From an uncultured Clostridia bacterium (GTDB lineage Bacteria > Bacillota > Clostridia > Oscillospirales > Ruminococcaceae), in NCBI GenBank assembly GCA_947627465.1, contig CANQWD010000013.1, forward strand, positions 1 through 64,000: 64,000 nt of DNA, in the 5' to 3' direction. Below are positions 26,086 through 37,165 of this stretch, one piece after another (position 1 is the stretch's first letter; the number at the start of each line of letters is the position of its first letter). The position numbers and the translations under genes were made by a program. The notes under the pieces are model-generated. The model was not told where the DNA came from. It did not search any database and was given only the letters and a program-made list of their open reading frames with translations.

Positions 26086-26114
26086 ATTATATCACATTTG
26101 CGCGGTTTTGTCAA
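26086..26114 (-). promoter_or_regulatory. Perfect sigma-A-type promoter for antisense RNA
   Basis: TTGACA(26114-26109)-N17-TATAAT(26091-26086) on minus strand. Confidence 0.8.
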
Positions 26115-26132
26115 GCGTTTCGGAAAACTTTT

Positions 26133-28079
26133 TTACTCCAGTTCAAACGCGCCCGTGTACAGTCTGTAATACTGACCTTTTTCGGCGATGAGCTTTTCGT
26201 GAGGTCCGCGCTCGATAATGCGCCCTTGTTCGAGCACCATTATAACGTCGGAGTTGCGAACTGTGGAGAGCCTGTGCGCTATAACGAAAACCGTTCTGCC
26301 TTTCATCAGAGCGTCCATACCCGCCTGAACTATCGCCTCGGTACGCGTATCTATTGAAGATGTCGCTTCGTCCAAGATCATAACGGGCGGGTCGGCGACC
26401 GCCGCTCTAGCTATCGAAATGAGTTGGCGCTGACCTTGCGAAAGACCGCTGCCGTCGCCCTTGAGCACCGTGTTGTAGCCTTGTGGCAGCATTCTGATAA
26501 AGCTGTCGGCGTTGGCGAGCTTAGCAGCCGCGATACACTCCTCGTCCGTAGCGTCGGGCTTGCCGTAGCGCAGATTGTCCATTACCGTTCCGGTGAACAG
26601 GTTCACGTCCTGCAAAACCACGCCGAGCGAGTGCCGCAGATCGGCTTTCTTTATCTTGTTGATGTTGATGCCGTCGTAGCGTATCTTGCCGTCGGCGATA
26701 TCGTAAAATCGGTTGATAAGGTTGGTTATCGTTGTCTTGCCCGCGCCCGTCGCTCCAACGAACGCGACTTTCTGCCCCGGCTTCGCGAAAATATCTATGT
26801 TATGAAGCACCGTCTTTTCGGGAACGTAGCCGAAATCTACGTCGTCCAGTACAATATCGCCCTTAAGCTCCGTATAAGTGACGGAGCCGTCCGCCGAGTG
26901 CGGGTGCTTCCACGCCCAAAGGTGGGTGCGCTCGTCGGTCTCGACAAGCTCTCCGTTTTCGCCGCGCTTAGCGTTTACAAGGGTTACATATCCGTCGTCG
27001 GTCTCGGGCTTTTCATCAATAAGCGTAAAGATACGTTCCGCGCCCGCCATCGCCATAGCGACGGAGTTGAGCTGCTGAGACACCTGACCTATCGGATTTA
27101 TAAAGCTGCGCGAAAGGTTCAGGAAAGAAACGATAGCGCCGAGCGTCATAGTGTTCGCGCCGAAAGCGTAGATATTTGTAACGCCCTTTATCGCCAAAGT
27201 GCCGCCGACTACGGCGAGAACAACGTACAAGAAATAACCGAGACAGTTGTTGAGCGGCATAAGAACGTTTGCGTTTGCGTTCGCACGGTAAGTGTTTTCG
27301 CAAAGATCGGCGTTCTTTCCGTCAAACTGCTCCTTTGCTTTTTCTTCATGGCAGAATATCTTAACGACTTTCTGACCGTTTATCATTTCTTCAATAAATC
27401 CGTTAACGTCCGCCGTAGAGTGCTGCTGCTTTACGAAATACGCGCCGGATTTTTTCGCGATGCGCGTCGTTATAAACAGAATAATGAACAGGAATGCCAC
27501 CACGATAAGCGTCAGCCACACCGACAGCGCCAGCATTGAGCAGAACACCGCGATTATAGTAATGCCCGACGAGATCACCTGCGGCACGGCTTGCGAAAGC
27601 ATTTGCTGCATAGCGTCCGCGTCGTTGGTGTAAAAGCTCATCACATCTCCGTGCGAGTGCGTGTCGAAATAGCTTATCGGCAAACTCTGCATGTGCGAGA
27701 ACATATCATTTCGTATAGTTTTCAGCACGCCTTGCGACACTTTCGCCATTATCCACGCGTTAAAGTAAGCCGCCGCCGCGCCCGCTAAAAACAGCGCTCC
27801 CATTCCGATAAGCGTTCGGAGAAGTCCGCCGTAGTCGGGATTATCCATACCAACCATGGGGAGAATGTAATCGTCTGTCAAGGTCTTGATAAACAACTGC
27901 GACATTACCGACGAACCCGCCGTCAGCAAAACGCAGATAACAACGGCAAGCATCTGCCATTTGTAAGGCTTCAAGTAGCTCATAAGCCGCTTTATCGTTT
28001 TCTTATCGAATTTCATCGGCACCCGCGCGCCCTTGGGAGGGCGTCCGCCGTGCTGCATGGGCTGTTTCGTATCAGGCAC
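26133..28079 (-). CDS. ABC transporter ATP-binding/permease (heterodimeric multidrug exporter type)
   Basis: Walker A GATGAGKTT, LSQGQRQL, MILDEATSSID; GTG start coupled to upstream stop. Confidence 0.9.
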   Translation of the reverse strand: MPDTKQPMQHGGRPPKGARVPMKFDKKTIKRLMSYLKPYKWQMLAVVICVLLTAGSSVMSQLFIKTLTDDYILPMVGMDNPDYGGLLRTLIGMGALFLAGAAAAYFNAWIMAKVSQGVLKTIRNDMFSHMQSLPISYFDTHSHGDVMSFYTNDADAMQQMLSQAVPQVISSGITIIAVFCSMLALSVWLTLIVVAFLFIILFITTRIAKKSGAYFVKQQHSTADVNGFIEEMINGQKVVKIFCHEEKAKEQFDGKNADLCENTYRANANANVLMPLNNCLGYFLYVVLAVVGGTLAIKGVTNIYAFGANTMTLGAIVSFLNLSRSFINPIGQVSQQLNSVAMAMAGAERIFTLIDEKPETDDGYVTLVNAKRGENGELVETDERTHLWAWKHPHSADGSVTYTELKGDIVLDDVDFGYVPEKTVLHNIDIFAKPGQKVAFVGATGAGKTTITNLINRFYDIADGKIRYDGININKIKKADLRHSLGVVLQDVNLFTGTVMDNLRYGKPDATDEECIAAAKLANADSFIRMLPQGYNTVLKGDGSGLSQGQRQLISIARAAVADPPVMILDEATSSIDTRTEAIVQAGMDALMKGRTVFVIAHRLSTVRNSDVIMVLEQGRIIERGPHEKLIAEKGQYYRLYTGAFELE

Positions 28080-29820
28080 TCTCCTCACTTCCTTTCGTCT
28101 GCTGATCGTAAATTTCTTTATAAATACCGCCGCGGGCGTACAGCTCATCGTGGTTTCCCATATCGGCTATTCTGCCGCCGTCGAGCACGATTATTTTGTC
28201 CGCGTCCTCGACCGAGGAAACGCGCTGTGCAATGATAATCTTTGTGGTATTCGGGATCTCCTCGCGGAACGCTTTTCTTATCATAGCGTCTGTGTGAGTA
28301 TCGACGGCGCTCGTGCTGTCGTCGAGAATGAGTATCTTCGGGTGTTTCAAAAGCGCTCTGGCAATACACAATCTCTGCTTTTGACCGCCCGAAACGTTCG
28401 TGCCGCCCTGCTCTATGTGAGTTTCGTACTTGTCGGGGAATTTTTGGATAAACTCATCGGCGCATGCGAGCTTACATACTCGCTGTACGTCCTCGTCGGA
28501 AGCGTTCTCGTCGCCCCAGCGGATATTCTCGTAGATAGAACCGCTGAACAGTGTGTTCTTCTGCAAAACCATCGCGACGTTGTTTCGGAGCGCTTCAAGG
28601 TTATACTCGCGGACGTTCTCGCCGCCCACGATAACCTCTCCCTCGGTGGTATCGTATAATCTCGGTATCATCTGCACGAACGTTGATTTTGAAGAGCCTG
28701 TGCCTCCGATTATTCCGATAGTTTCGCCGGAATTTATTTTCACGCTGATATGGTCGAGCGCGTTGCTTTCGGCGGTCTCGGAGTATTTGAAGCAAACGTT
28801 CTTGAACTCGACCGAGCCGTCCTTAAGCTCGGTGAGGTTGCGTTCGCCGTCGTTTATGTCGCAGCCCTCTTGAAGAACTTCGGCTACACGGTCGGCGCTG
28901 GCTTTCGACATCGTGAGCATAACGAATATCATCGAAAGCATCATAAGGCTCATCAAAATCTGCATAGTATAGGTGAACAGCGAGGTAAGTCCGCCGACGG
29001 TAAGTCCCGGCTCGGCGTTGCCCGAAGCTATGATAGCGTGAGCGCCCGTCCACGAGATCGCTATGATACAGCCGTATACCGCTATCTGCATTGCGGGAGA
29101 GTTGAACGCCACCGTTCTTTCGGCTTTCATAAACAGACCGAATATTCTGTTGGATATAGCTTGAAATTTCGAGATCTCATGATCCTCTTGAACGAAACTC
29201 TTTACCACGCGTATGCCGCTGACGTTTTCCTCCACGCACTCGTTGAGGTCGTCGTAAGCCTTGAACGTCTTGTCGAATATCGGGAACGCTTTCTTAATAA
29301 TTATCGCGAGTACGATAATCAAAAACGGTATTGCGTACAAAAACGTCATCGAAAGCTTGGGGCTTGTTCTGAACGAGAAAACGCACGCGAAAATGAGCAT
29401 TGCGGGCGCTCTGAACGTGATACGCGTCAACATCTGGAACGCCATTTGTACGCGGTTCACGTCGGTGGTAAGACGCGTTACCAAACTTGCGGGGCTGAAC
29501 TTGTCGATAGACGAGAACGTGAACCGCTGAATGTTGCTGTACATATCCCAACGCAGATTTTTCGCGAAGCGCGAACTTGCGCGGGACGCTGTAATGCCCG
29601 CCGTGATACCGAAAGCCATTGAAGCCAGCGTAAACGCCAGCAGCATAACGCCGTATTTCACCACGTTGTCCATATCGCCGACGTTTATGCCCTTGTCTAT
29701 CATATACTTCATGACTGTGGGTATGCACACCTCGCAAAACGCTTCGGCAAGCATAAAGATCGGCGTTAAGATCGCGGGGAGCGCCGCGTCGCGAACCGAT
29801 CTCGCCAATGTTTTTATCAT
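28072..29820 (-). CDS. ABC transporter ATP-binding/permease
   Basis: GGTGSSKST, VSGGQKQRLCIARAL, ILILDDSTSAVD. Confidence 0.9.
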   Translation of the reverse strand: MIKTLARSVRDAALPAILTPIFMLAEAFCEVCIPTVMKYMIDKGINVGDMDNVVKYGVMLLAFTLASMAFGITAGITASRASSRFAKNLRWDMYSNIQRFTFSSIDKFSPASLVTRLTTDVNRVQMAFQMLTRITFRAPAMLIFACVFSFRTSPKLSMTFLYAIPFLIIVLAIIIKKAFPIFDKTFKAYDDLNECVEENVSGIRVVKSFVQEDHEISKFQAISNRIFGLFMKAERTVAFNSPAMQIAVYGCIIAISWTGAHAIIASGNAEPGLTVGGLTSLFTYTMQILMSLMMLSMIFVMLTMSKASADRVAEVLQEGCDINDGERNLTELKDGSVEFKNVCFKYSETAESNALDHISVKINSGETIGIIGGTGSSKSTFVQMIPRLYDTTEGEVIVGGENVREYNLEALRNNVAMVLQKNTLFSGSIYENIRWGDENASDEDVQRVCKLACADEFIQKFPDKYETHIEQGGTNVSGGQKQRLCIARALLKHPKILILDDSTSAVDTHTDAMIRKAFREEIPNTTKIIIAQRVSSVEDADKIIVLDGGRIADMGNHDELYARGGIYKEIYDQQTKGSEESA

Positions 29821-30347
29821 ATGTTATCTCTCCTTTCGGGTTTGTCATTTTGTTCGAGATTTTTCTGTATTCTGTCAAGAAAGCCGCAGAGCGTTTTCAG
29901 CTCCGCGTCCGAAAATCCTTTTGTTAGCTGCGTTTCGGTTTGAGCAAGCTCGTCGTGCATTTTTCTGCCAAACTCTCTCGAACGTTCCGTGAGCACTATC
30001 CTTTTCATTCGTCCGTCGTGAGACACGGACACGCGCTCTATCATTCCTTTTTTCTCGAGGAGCTTCAGCACCTTTGAGACCGTTGAGCGCGTTATCCCGA
30101 AATCGTTCTCAAAATCGCGCTGATATACGTCCTGTCCGAGATCCTCCATGTGACACAGATGTCCGATTATCCAGCCGTTGGAGCAAGTCATATTTTCAAG
30201 TTCCGCTTTAAACTCCGAATTGTGGTCCATATATCGGCGCACGGCGTTGTTTATCATTCTAAACCTCATTGCGATATTTTGACTTCCGTTACCGCCCACC
30301 GGATCATCTCCTTTCTTTGTTGGATATGCTACTATCTTGTTTGACAT
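29817..30347 (-). CDS. MarR family transcriptional regulator
   Basis: wHTH ITRSTVSKVLKLLEKKGMIERVSVSHDGRMKRIVLTERSREF. Confidence 0.85.
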   Translation of the reverse strand: MSNKIVAYPTKKGDDPVGGNGSQNIAMRFRMINNAVRRYMDHNSEFKAELENMTCSNGWIIGHLCHMEDLGQDVYQRDFENDFGITRSTVSKVLKLLEKKGMIERVSVSHDGRMKRIVLTERSREFGRKMHDELAQTETQLTKGFSDAELKTLCGFLDRIQKNLEQNDKPERRDNI

Positions 30348-30449
30348 TAAACATTATACAGCACATTAAATAATTTGTCAAGGGGAATTTTGTGAAAATT
30401 GTATGAAAAAACCGCCGCAGAATTTGTAAATATTTTCACTATACAATTT

Positions 30450-30515
30450 TGTAATTATATTGTAACCGAATTGTAACCGCGCTGTAACCCATTTTGTGGA
30501 AAAATATGATATAAT
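30450..30515 (+). promoter_or_regulatory. Activator-dependent promoter with four 11-bp-phased TGTAA direct repeats
   Basis: TGTAA at 30450, 30461, 30472, 30483; TATAAT 30510-30515 with no -35. Confidence 0.65.
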
Positions 30516-30551
30516 TTATGTAAGATAATATGCAAGTAAGGAGCGCATTTT

Positions 30552-32165
30552 ATGAAAAGAAAAATAAATTTCATTCCCGCAATAATCATTCTGACCGCGT
30601 TTGCAGCTGCATTATGGTTAGTGCCTTACATAATTGACAATGAATTTTCGCCGTCCGACCTAAGTTGGAGCCGTTACAAGCCGTTTATACATACGCGTAA
30701 CGAGCCGGACGGCACGGCTTATGTTGACATTCTCGTGAAAATGGACGCGTCCTCGGAGGATTATACGGAGTTTAACGAGCTGCAAAAACCGCCGAAAAGG
30801 TTGGTTCGTATCAACGAAGTAACCGAAGCGGTGGAAAGCGAGACGGGCGAGCGTTCTACACAAACCCGCCGCGAACCCGTATACGAAGAAGTTGTCCTCA
30901 CCCCCGACAGCGGGATAGCGAAGTTTAACGACGGCGGATATGTCAGCTTGTCGCTTCACTGCAAGGGAGTTCGCGGCTTTCAGATCAACGATTATTCGAC
31001 GCAGCTTATCTTGACGGAGCAGCGCGAATTTGACATCGAGGAGCTTTACAAGCGTTACGAAAATTTCAAGGCGGCTTATGTCGACGAAAACGGCGAGGTG
31101 CTTAAAGTCACGGATAGAGCCTGCGTTCAACATGACCCTGATATAAGCAGCAGATTTTCCACGCGCGGCGAGGAACTAAACCTCACGATCTGCGGCGGCT
31201 TTTCCGCACAAAACGCCTTAACTTGCGTTATGATTTTCGGACGGTGGGCGACGATGGCGGCGCTTGCGGTGTTTATCGTGCTCGCGGTAATGAACAAGGT
31301 AAAATTCTCAAAGCAATCCGAGACAGAGACAATGAGGAACATTCACTATGCGCCGCGTATCGCTGTTCTCGCGGTTTGCGTTGTTGCTTTTCCGATTATC
31401 GTGCTCGGCAATATATTTAGCGCAATGGGTCGCACTCACGATTACATTGGTTCGCAATGGGACGCGGAATATTCGTTCAAAAACGCGCCCGAGGGCACGG
31501 CTTACATTGATCTGCTTGTAAAGCTCCCCGAAAGCTCGGAGGACTATGTTGACTTCAACGAAGCGGGCGGCGCGCCGAAAAAATTCTTGGGCTTCAAAAG
31601 GGATTATTATGATGAATTTAAGGGTCGGGAAAAAGTGCAGAGGTATATTGAATACGCCGATTACAAGCAACTGAACATCACCCCCGAAAGCGGGATAGCC
31701 ACGCTCAACGACGACGGCTACGTCAGCCTTTCGGTGCACTATAAAGGCTGCGAGGGGTTTTCTTACAGATTTTACGAGCACGAGTGCCGTATTGTTTTGT
31801 CCGGCTCTCCCGATACACCAGGCGGTACCGCTGCCTATAGTGATAATTTCGCGATGATAGCAAAGCGTTACGGAGACTTCAAAGCGGCGTATATCGGCGA
31901 AAACGGCGAAGTACTCAAAGTCACGAAGCCCGCGAAAATCAAGCATTGGAACGGAATGTCCGAGATCTCCGCAAACGGCGACAAGCTGACGTTCCGTGTT
32001 TACAAACGGTCGGCGTTCGCCGATATTCTCCTCTTTATCGCGATTTTCTGTCAGCTTCCCGCGCTTGCCGGGCTAATCGTCTGTATCGTCCTCGCTCTTA
32101 GGCAAAAGTCGCCGAGCTCGCTGCCGAACCTCGACGCGAGAGAGAAAAAACACAATGACCTTTAA
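30552..32165 (+). CDS. Membrane protein with internal duplication
   Basis: Two repeats: PDGTAYVDILVKMDASSEDYTEFNE / PEGTAYIDLLVKLPESSEDYVDFNE; multiple TMs. Confidence 0.75.
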   Translation: MKRKINFIPAIIILTAFAAALWLVPYIIDNEFSPSDLSWSRYKPFIHTRNEPDGTAYVDILVKMDASSEDYTEFNELQKPPKRLVRINEVTEAVESETGERSTQTRREPVYEEVVLTPDSGIAKFNDGGYVSLSLHCKGVRGFQINDYSTQLILTEQREFDIEELYKRYENFKAAYVDENGEVLKVTDRACVQHDPDISSRFSTRGEELNLTICGGFSAQNALTCVMIFGRWATMAALAVFIVLAVMNKVKFSKQSETETMRNIHYAPRIAVLAVCVVAFPIIVLGNIFSAMGRTHDYIGSQWDAEYSFKNAPEGTAYIDLLVKLPESSEDYVDFNEAGGAPKKFLGFKRDYYDEFKGREKVQRYIEYADYKQLNITPESGIATLNDDGYVSLSVHYKGCEGFSYRFYEHECRIVLSGSPDTPGGTAAYSDNFAMIAKRYGDFKAAYIGENGEVLKVTKPAKIKHWNGMSEISANGDKLTFRVYKRSAFADILLFIAIFCQLPALAGLIVCIVLALRQKSPSSLPNLDAREKKHNDL

Positions 32166-32170
32166 ATACA

Positions 32171-32200
32171 AAAAGCCGCCGTCTTTCGACAGCGGCTTAA
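32171..32200 (-). terminator. Terminator of tuf/str operon
   Basis: Minus strand AAGCCGCT...GCGGCTTTTTG. Confidence 0.7.
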
Positions 32201-32227
32201 ATGTTGAATTAAATTCGCAATTCGGAA

Positions 32228-33463
32228 TTACGCGTTGATCTTGGTAACAACGCCCGAACCAACGGTGTGACCGCCCTCGCGGATAGCGAAGCGGAGACCT
32301 TCCTCGATAGCGATAGGAGTGATAAGCTCAACGTCCATTACAACGTTATCGCCGGGCATGCACATTTCCTTATCAGCGGGAAGAGTGATAACGCCGGTAA
32401 CGTCGGTGGTTCTGAAGAAGAACTGCGGACGGTAGTTGGAAACGAACGGAGTGTGACGGCCGCCCTCTTCCTTCTTAAGAACGTAAACCTGACCGCTGAA
32501 CTTGGTGTGCGGGTGAATAGAACCGGGCTTGCAGAGAACCTGACCACGCTCAATATCGTCACGAGTTACGCCACGGAGCAGAGCGCCGATGTTGTAGCCC
32601 GCAATAGCCTCGTCGAGGGTCTTGTGGAACATCTCAAGACCTGTAACAACGGTCTTCTTCGGCTCGTCGGTAAGACCTGTGATCTCAACTTCGTCGCCAA
32701 CCTTAGCTACGCCACGCTCTACACGACCGGTAGCAACAGTACCACGACCGGAAATGGTCATAGTGTCCTCAACAGGCATAAGGAACGGCTTAGCCTCATC
32801 ACGCTCGGGAGCGGGAATGTAGCTGTCAACAGCGTCCATAAGCTTCTTGATGCAAGCGTACTCGGGAGCGTCGGGATCCTTGGAAGTAGAATCGAGAGCA
32901 ACCTTAGCGGAACCCCAGATTACGGGAATCTCGTCGCCGGGGAACTCGTTCTTCTTAAGCTCGTCGCGGATCTCTTCCTCAACAAGCATAAGCATCTCAT
33001 CGGGATCCTTGTACTCGCCTGTTGCGGGATCGTACTCGCCTGCGTCATCGCACTTGTTTACGAAAACGACCATAGCGGGAACGCCAACCTGACGGCCGAG
33101 CAGGATGTGCTCCTTAGTCTGAGCCATAGGACCGTCGGTACCTGCAACAACGAGAATAGCGCCGTCCATCTGAGCCGCACCGGTGATCATGTTCTTGATA
33201 TAGTCCGCGTGACCGGGGCAGTCAACGTGAGCGTAGTGACGCGTGTCGGTCTCATACTCAACGTGAGCGGTGTTGATCGTGATACCACGCTCTCTCTCCT
33301 CGGGAGCCTTATCGATCATATCATAAGCCTCGAACTTAGCCTGACCCTTGAGTGCGAGCCACTTGGTGATAGCTGCGGTAAGGGTGGTTTTGCCGTGGTC
33401 AACGTGACCGATAGTACCGATGTTAACGTGGGGTTTGCTGGAATTATATTTTTCCTTAGCCAT
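32228..33463 (-). CDS. tuf: Elongation factor Tu
   Basis: [32 protein letters not shown]. Confidence 0.98.
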   Translation of the reverse strand: MAKEKYNSSKPHVNIGTIGHVDHGKTTLTAAITKWLALKGQAKFEAYDMIDKAPEERERGITINTAHVEYETDTRHYAHVDCPGHADYIKNMITGAAQMDGAILVVAGTDGPMAQTKEHILLGRQVGVPAMVVFVNKCDDAGEYDPATGEYKDPDEMLMLVEEEIRDELKKNEFPGDEIPVIWGSAKVALDSTSKDPDAPEYACIKKLMDAVDSYIPAPERDEAKPFLMPVEDTMTISGRGTVATGRVERGVAKVGDEVEITGLTDEPKKTVVTGLEMFHKTLDEAIAGYNIGALLRGVTRDDIERGQVLCKPGSIHPHTKFSGQVYVLKKEEGGRHTPFVSNYRPQFFFRTTDVTGVITLPADKEMCMPGDNVVMDVELITPIAIEEGLRFAIREGGHTVGSGVVTKINA

Positions 33464-33652
33464 TGGATTTTCCTCCTTCAATAGGTTGTTTTAAAGTTTA
33501 CAGTATTATTTTACCATAAAATACCGAAAAAATCAAGTACTTTTGGGAAATTTCTTCATATATTCTCCCCGCGCCGCGGGGAAAATATGAAAAAATCCGT
33601 TTGGTAAAATTTCTCTATATTCTCCCAAAGCATGGGGAGAATGAAAATAGTT

Positions 33653-35740
33653 TTAATCGTTCTGCTTGCGCTTGGACATAATGCCCTCTGCAACGGACTT
33701 CGGAACCTCTACGTAGCTGTGCGGCTCCATTACATACTGACCGCGTCCCTGAGTCTTGGAACGGAGGTCGTTGGAGTAGCCGAACATCTCGGAAAGCGGA
33801 ACGAGCGCGGTAACCTGCTCGGAACCGTTTCTGGATTCCTGACCTTGTATCTGACCGCGGCGTGAAGTCAAGTCGCCGATGACCGTACCGGTATAATCGG
33901 ACGGAGAAACGACAACGACTTTCATGATCGGCTCGAGGATTACGGAGTGCGCTTGTCTCAGCGCTTCCTTGATAGCCATAGAGCCTGCGATCTTAAACGC
34001 CATTTCGGACGAGTCGACTTCGTGGTAAGAGCCGTCGTACAGCTCAACCTTGATATCGACAACGGGATAGCCTGCGAGAACGCCCGCGTTAAGCGCGCCT
34101 TGAATACCTTGGTCTACCGCCGGGATAAACTCCTTGGGGATAGAACCGCCGACAACGGCGTTAACGAACTCGTAGCCCTTGCCGCTCTCGTTCGGCTCTA
34201 CGCGGATCTTAACGTGACCGTACTGACCCGAACCGCCCGACTGACGCTTATATTTCTCGTCGATATCGGCAGTACCGGTAATAGTCTCCTTGTAAGCAAC
34301 CTGAGGCGCACCTACGTTCGCTTCTACCTTAAACTCGCGGAGCAAACGGTCTACGATAATTTCAAGGTGCAATTCGCCCATACCCGCGATAATGGTCTGA
34401 CCTGTTTCTTGGTTAGTCCATGTCTTGAATGTGGGGTCTTCCTCGGCGAGCTTCGCCAAAGCGATGCTCATCTTCTCCTGACCTGCCTTGGTCTTAGGCT
34501 CGATAGCCAGATCGATAACAGGCTCGGGGAAGTCCATCTGCTCGAGGATTATCGGGTGAGCGGGGTCGCAGAACGTATCGCCCGTAGTCGTGTACTTCGT
34601 GCCGACTACCGCCGCGATATCTCCGCACGGACAAGCGTCGATATCCTGTCTGTGGTTGGAGTGCATCTGCAAAATACGACCCATACGCTCGTTCTTGTCC
34701 TTGGTGGAGTTGAGAATGGTAGTACCCGCCTCAACGTAACCCGAGTAAACTCTGAAGAAGCAGAGCTTACCAACGAACGGGTCTGTCGCGATCTTGAACG
34801 CCAACGCGGAGAACGGCTGATCGTCGCCGGGGTGACGTTCTTCTTCCTCGTCTGTCTCGGGGTTTGTGCCCTTAATAGCGGGGATATCCAATGGCGACGG
34901 CATATAGTCGACGATAGCGTCGAGCAACTTCTGAACGCCCTTGTTTCTGTAAGAAGTGCCGCAGGTTACGGGAACGAACTTGTTCTCGATGGTACCCTTA
35001 CGGATAGCCTTTTTGATCTCCTCGGACGTGAAATCCGCGCCCTCGTTTTCGAGGTAGCGCTCCATAAGGTCGTCGTCAAGTTCCGCAACCTTTTCGAGCA
35101 GGTTAGCGCGGTACTCCTCTGCCTTTTCCTTCATATCCGCGGGAATTTCCTCAACTCTCATATCCTTGCCGAGGTCGTCATAATAAACGTCCGCGTTCAT
35201 CTCAATGAGGTCGATAATTCCCTTAAAGTCCTGCTCCGCGCCTATCGGGAGCTGAATGGGAACTGCGTTGCACTTCAGTCTGTCGTGCATCATATCCACA
35301 ACGTTGTAGAAATTTGCGCCCATAATATCCATCTTATTTACATAAGCCATTCTGGGCACGTGATAGTTGTCGGCCTGTCTCCATACCGTCTCGGACTGCG
35401 GTTCAACGCCGCCCTTTGCGCAGAATACGGTAACAGAGCCGTCAAGAACTCTCAGGGAACGCTGAACTTCAACGGTGAAGTCAACGTGACCGGGAGTGTC
35501 GATAATATTGATACGGTGGTCTTTCCAGAACGCGGTGGTAGCGGCGGAAGTGATCGTGATACCACGCTCTTTCTCCTGCTCCATCCAGTCCATCGTGGAA
35601 GCGCCGTCATGGGTCTCGCCTATTTTATAGTTGACGCCCGTATAGAACAAAATACGCTCCGTAGTGGTGGTCTTGCCCGCGTCTATATGCGCCATGATAC
35701 CAATATTACGCGTCATTTCAAGAGATACGTCTCTTTTCAT
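33653..35740 (-). CDS. fusA: Elongation factor G
   Basis: [26 protein letters not shown]. Confidence 0.98.
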   Translation of the reverse strand: MKRDVSLEMTRNIGIMAHIDAGKTTTTERILFYTGVNYKIGETHDGASTMDWMEQEKERGITITSAATTAFWKDHRINIIDTPGHVDFTVEVQRSLRVLDGSVTVFCAKGGVEPQSETVWRQADNYHVPRMAYVNKMDIMGANFYNVVDMMHDRLKCNAVPIQLPIGAEQDFKGIIDLIEMNADVYYDDLGKDMRVEEIPADMKEKAEEYRANLLEKVAELDDDLMERYLENEGADFTSEEIKKAIRKGTIENKFVPVTCGTSYRNKGVQKLLDAIVDYMPSPLDIPAIKGTNPETDEEEERHPGDDQPFSALAFKIATDPFVGKLCFFRVYSGYVEAGTTILNSTKDKNERMGRILQMHSNHRQDIDACPCGDIAAVVGTKYTTTGDTFCDPAHPIILEQMDFPEPVIDLAIEPKTKAGQEKMSIALAKLAEEDPTFKTWTNQETGQTIIAGMGELHLEIIVDRLLREFKVEANVGAPQVAYKETITGTADIDEKYKRQSGGSGQYGHVKIRVEPNESGKGYEFVNAVVGGSIPKEFIPAVDQGIQGALNAGVLAGYPVVDIKVELYDGSYHEVDSSEMAFKIAGSMAIKEALRQAHSVILEPIMKVVVVSPSDYTGTVIGDLTSRRGQIQGQESRNGSEQVTALVPLSEMFGYSNDLRSKTQGRGQYVMEPHSYVEVPKSVAEGIMSKRKQND

Positions 35741-35838
35741 AGATCCTCCTGTATTAGATGTAAGAGGTCAGAGGTAAGCGTAGAGATAAGATGTTAGATT
35801 GTGTTCTTACCTCTTACCTCTCAATTTCTAACCTCTAA

Positions 35839-36309
35839 TCACCACTTATAGTGTGCGAACGCCTTGTTAGCCTCCGCCATCTTGTGCGTATCATCGCGCT
35901 TCTTGACCGCGCCGCCCTGATTGTTCAAAGCGTCGCATATCTCGTTTGCGAGTCTTTCTTTCATGGTCTTTTCGTTTCTCTGGCGGCTGTACGTTGTTAT
36001 CCAACGAAGTCCCAAAGTGCGGCGTCTGTCCTCACGAACCTCCATAGGAACCTGATAAGTCGCGCCGCCGACACGTCTTGCTTTTACCTCCAAGCGGGGC
36101 ATGATGTTTTCCATTGCCTCCTCGAAAGCTTCGAGAGCATCCTTGCCTGTCTTTTCGGCAACTATCTCGAACGCGCCGTATACGATCTTCTGGGCTACGC
36201 CCTTCTTTCCGTCAAGCATGATGTTGTTGATAAGTCTTGTTACCAACTCCGAACCGTAAAGCGGATCCGGCAGGACCTCACGCTTGGGAACATTACCTCT
36301 TCTTGGCAC
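35839..36309 (-). CDS. rpsG: 30S ribosomal protein S7
   Basis: [34 protein letters not shown] start. Confidence 0.97.
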   Translation of the reverse strand: MPRRGNVPKREVLPDPLYGSELVTRLINNIMLDGKKGVAQKIVYGAFEIVAEKTGKDALEAFEEAMENIMPRLEVKARRVGGATYQVPMEVREDRRRTLGLRWITTYSRQRNEKTMKERLANEICDALNNQGGAVKKRDDTHKMAEANKAFAHYKW

Positions 36310-36426
36310 TTTACTTCCCTCCTTCAAATAAATCGAATTCACAGGTACTCGAAAGTGTAAAACTCCCGCCGTGCCTAAGGATTGTCTATTTAAAACAATG
36401 CCATAAGCCAGCTTTATAAGGATTTA

Positions 36427-36852
36427 TTACGCTTTCTTTCCTGCCTTGGGCTTCTTAGCTCCGTACTTGGAGCGTCCCTGCATTCTCTTGTCCACGCCCT
36501 GCGCGTCGAGAGTTCCTCTTACGATGTGGTAACGCACACCGGGGAGATCCTTTACACGTCCGCCTCTGATGAGTACAACGGAGTGCTCCTGGAGCTTGTG
36601 TCCGATACCCGGAATGTAAGCCGTTACTTCGTAGCCGTTAGAGATCTTAACTCTGGCTACCTTTCTCATTGCGGAGTTCGGCTTCTTAGGGGTCTGTGTA
36701 CGAACCGCCGTGCACACGCCTCTCTTTTGAGGGCTGTGCTGGTCGATCTGCTCCTTATGCAAGGTATTCAGACCGTGCTGCAAAGCCGGGGCCTTAGACT
36801 TCTTTGTGGATACCTGGCGTCCTTTGCGGACAAGCTGGTTAAACGTTGGCAC
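36427..36852 (-). CDS. rpsL: 30S ribosomal protein S12
   Basis: [13 protein letters not shown]...[15 protein letters not shown]. Confidence 0.98.
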   Translation of the reverse strand: MPTFNQLVRKGRQVSTKKSKAPALQHGLNTLHKEQIDQHSPQKRGVCTAVRTQTPKKPNSAMRKVARVKISNGYEVTAYIPGIGHKLQEHSVVLIRGGRVKDLPGVRYHIVRGTLDAQGVDKRMQGRSKYGAKKPKAGKKA

Positions 36853-36929
36853 TGTTTTTCACCTCCAATAAAATCATCGTAATGCTATTGTTTCCCGCTG
36901 TTGGGAAATTATTATAGCACACATTGAAC

Positions 36930-36958
36930 ATTATAATACAAACAACGTCCTTTGTCAA
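36930..36958 (-). promoter_or_regulatory. str operon promoter
   Basis: Minus strand TTGACA-N17-TATAAT. Confidence 0.8.
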
Positions 36959-37063
36959 GGGCTTTTTGCAAAATTTGTGACAAAACGATGCATTTTTTTC
37001 TCCAAAGCGCCTTGGTTATGCATTTTGCACAATACCAACTAGTTTTTTTGTTTAAATATTAAC

Positions 37064-37118
37064 TTGACAAAATAAACAATAAGCGCTATAATTAATTTAC
37101 AAAGGAGTTTTTCCTTTG
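37064..37118 (+). promoter_or_regulatory. Perfect promoter plus start-proximal stem-loop, secreted paralog 1
   Basis: TTGACA(37064)-N17-TATAAT(37087); CAAAGGA gtttt TCCTTTG (37100-37118). Confidence 0.75.
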
Positions 37119-37165
37119 CCGGCTCACGTTAATAGTTTATTGGGTTATGAAAGGAGTAATTATTT

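Noticed and set aside
26424-27539. Long plus-strand ORFs opposite the ABC transporters (also 28750-29622, 32267-33484, 33947-35797, 40269-41591, 42767-43696, 53331-54305)
   Set aside because: They are antisense shadows of strongly supported minus-strand genes; translations have no recognisable family features.
33540-33652. Two GC-rich hairpins between fusA and tuf
   Set aside because: Compatible with ordinary processing or partial termination sites plus a tuf promoter (TTGATT-N17-TAAAAT); not obviously novel.
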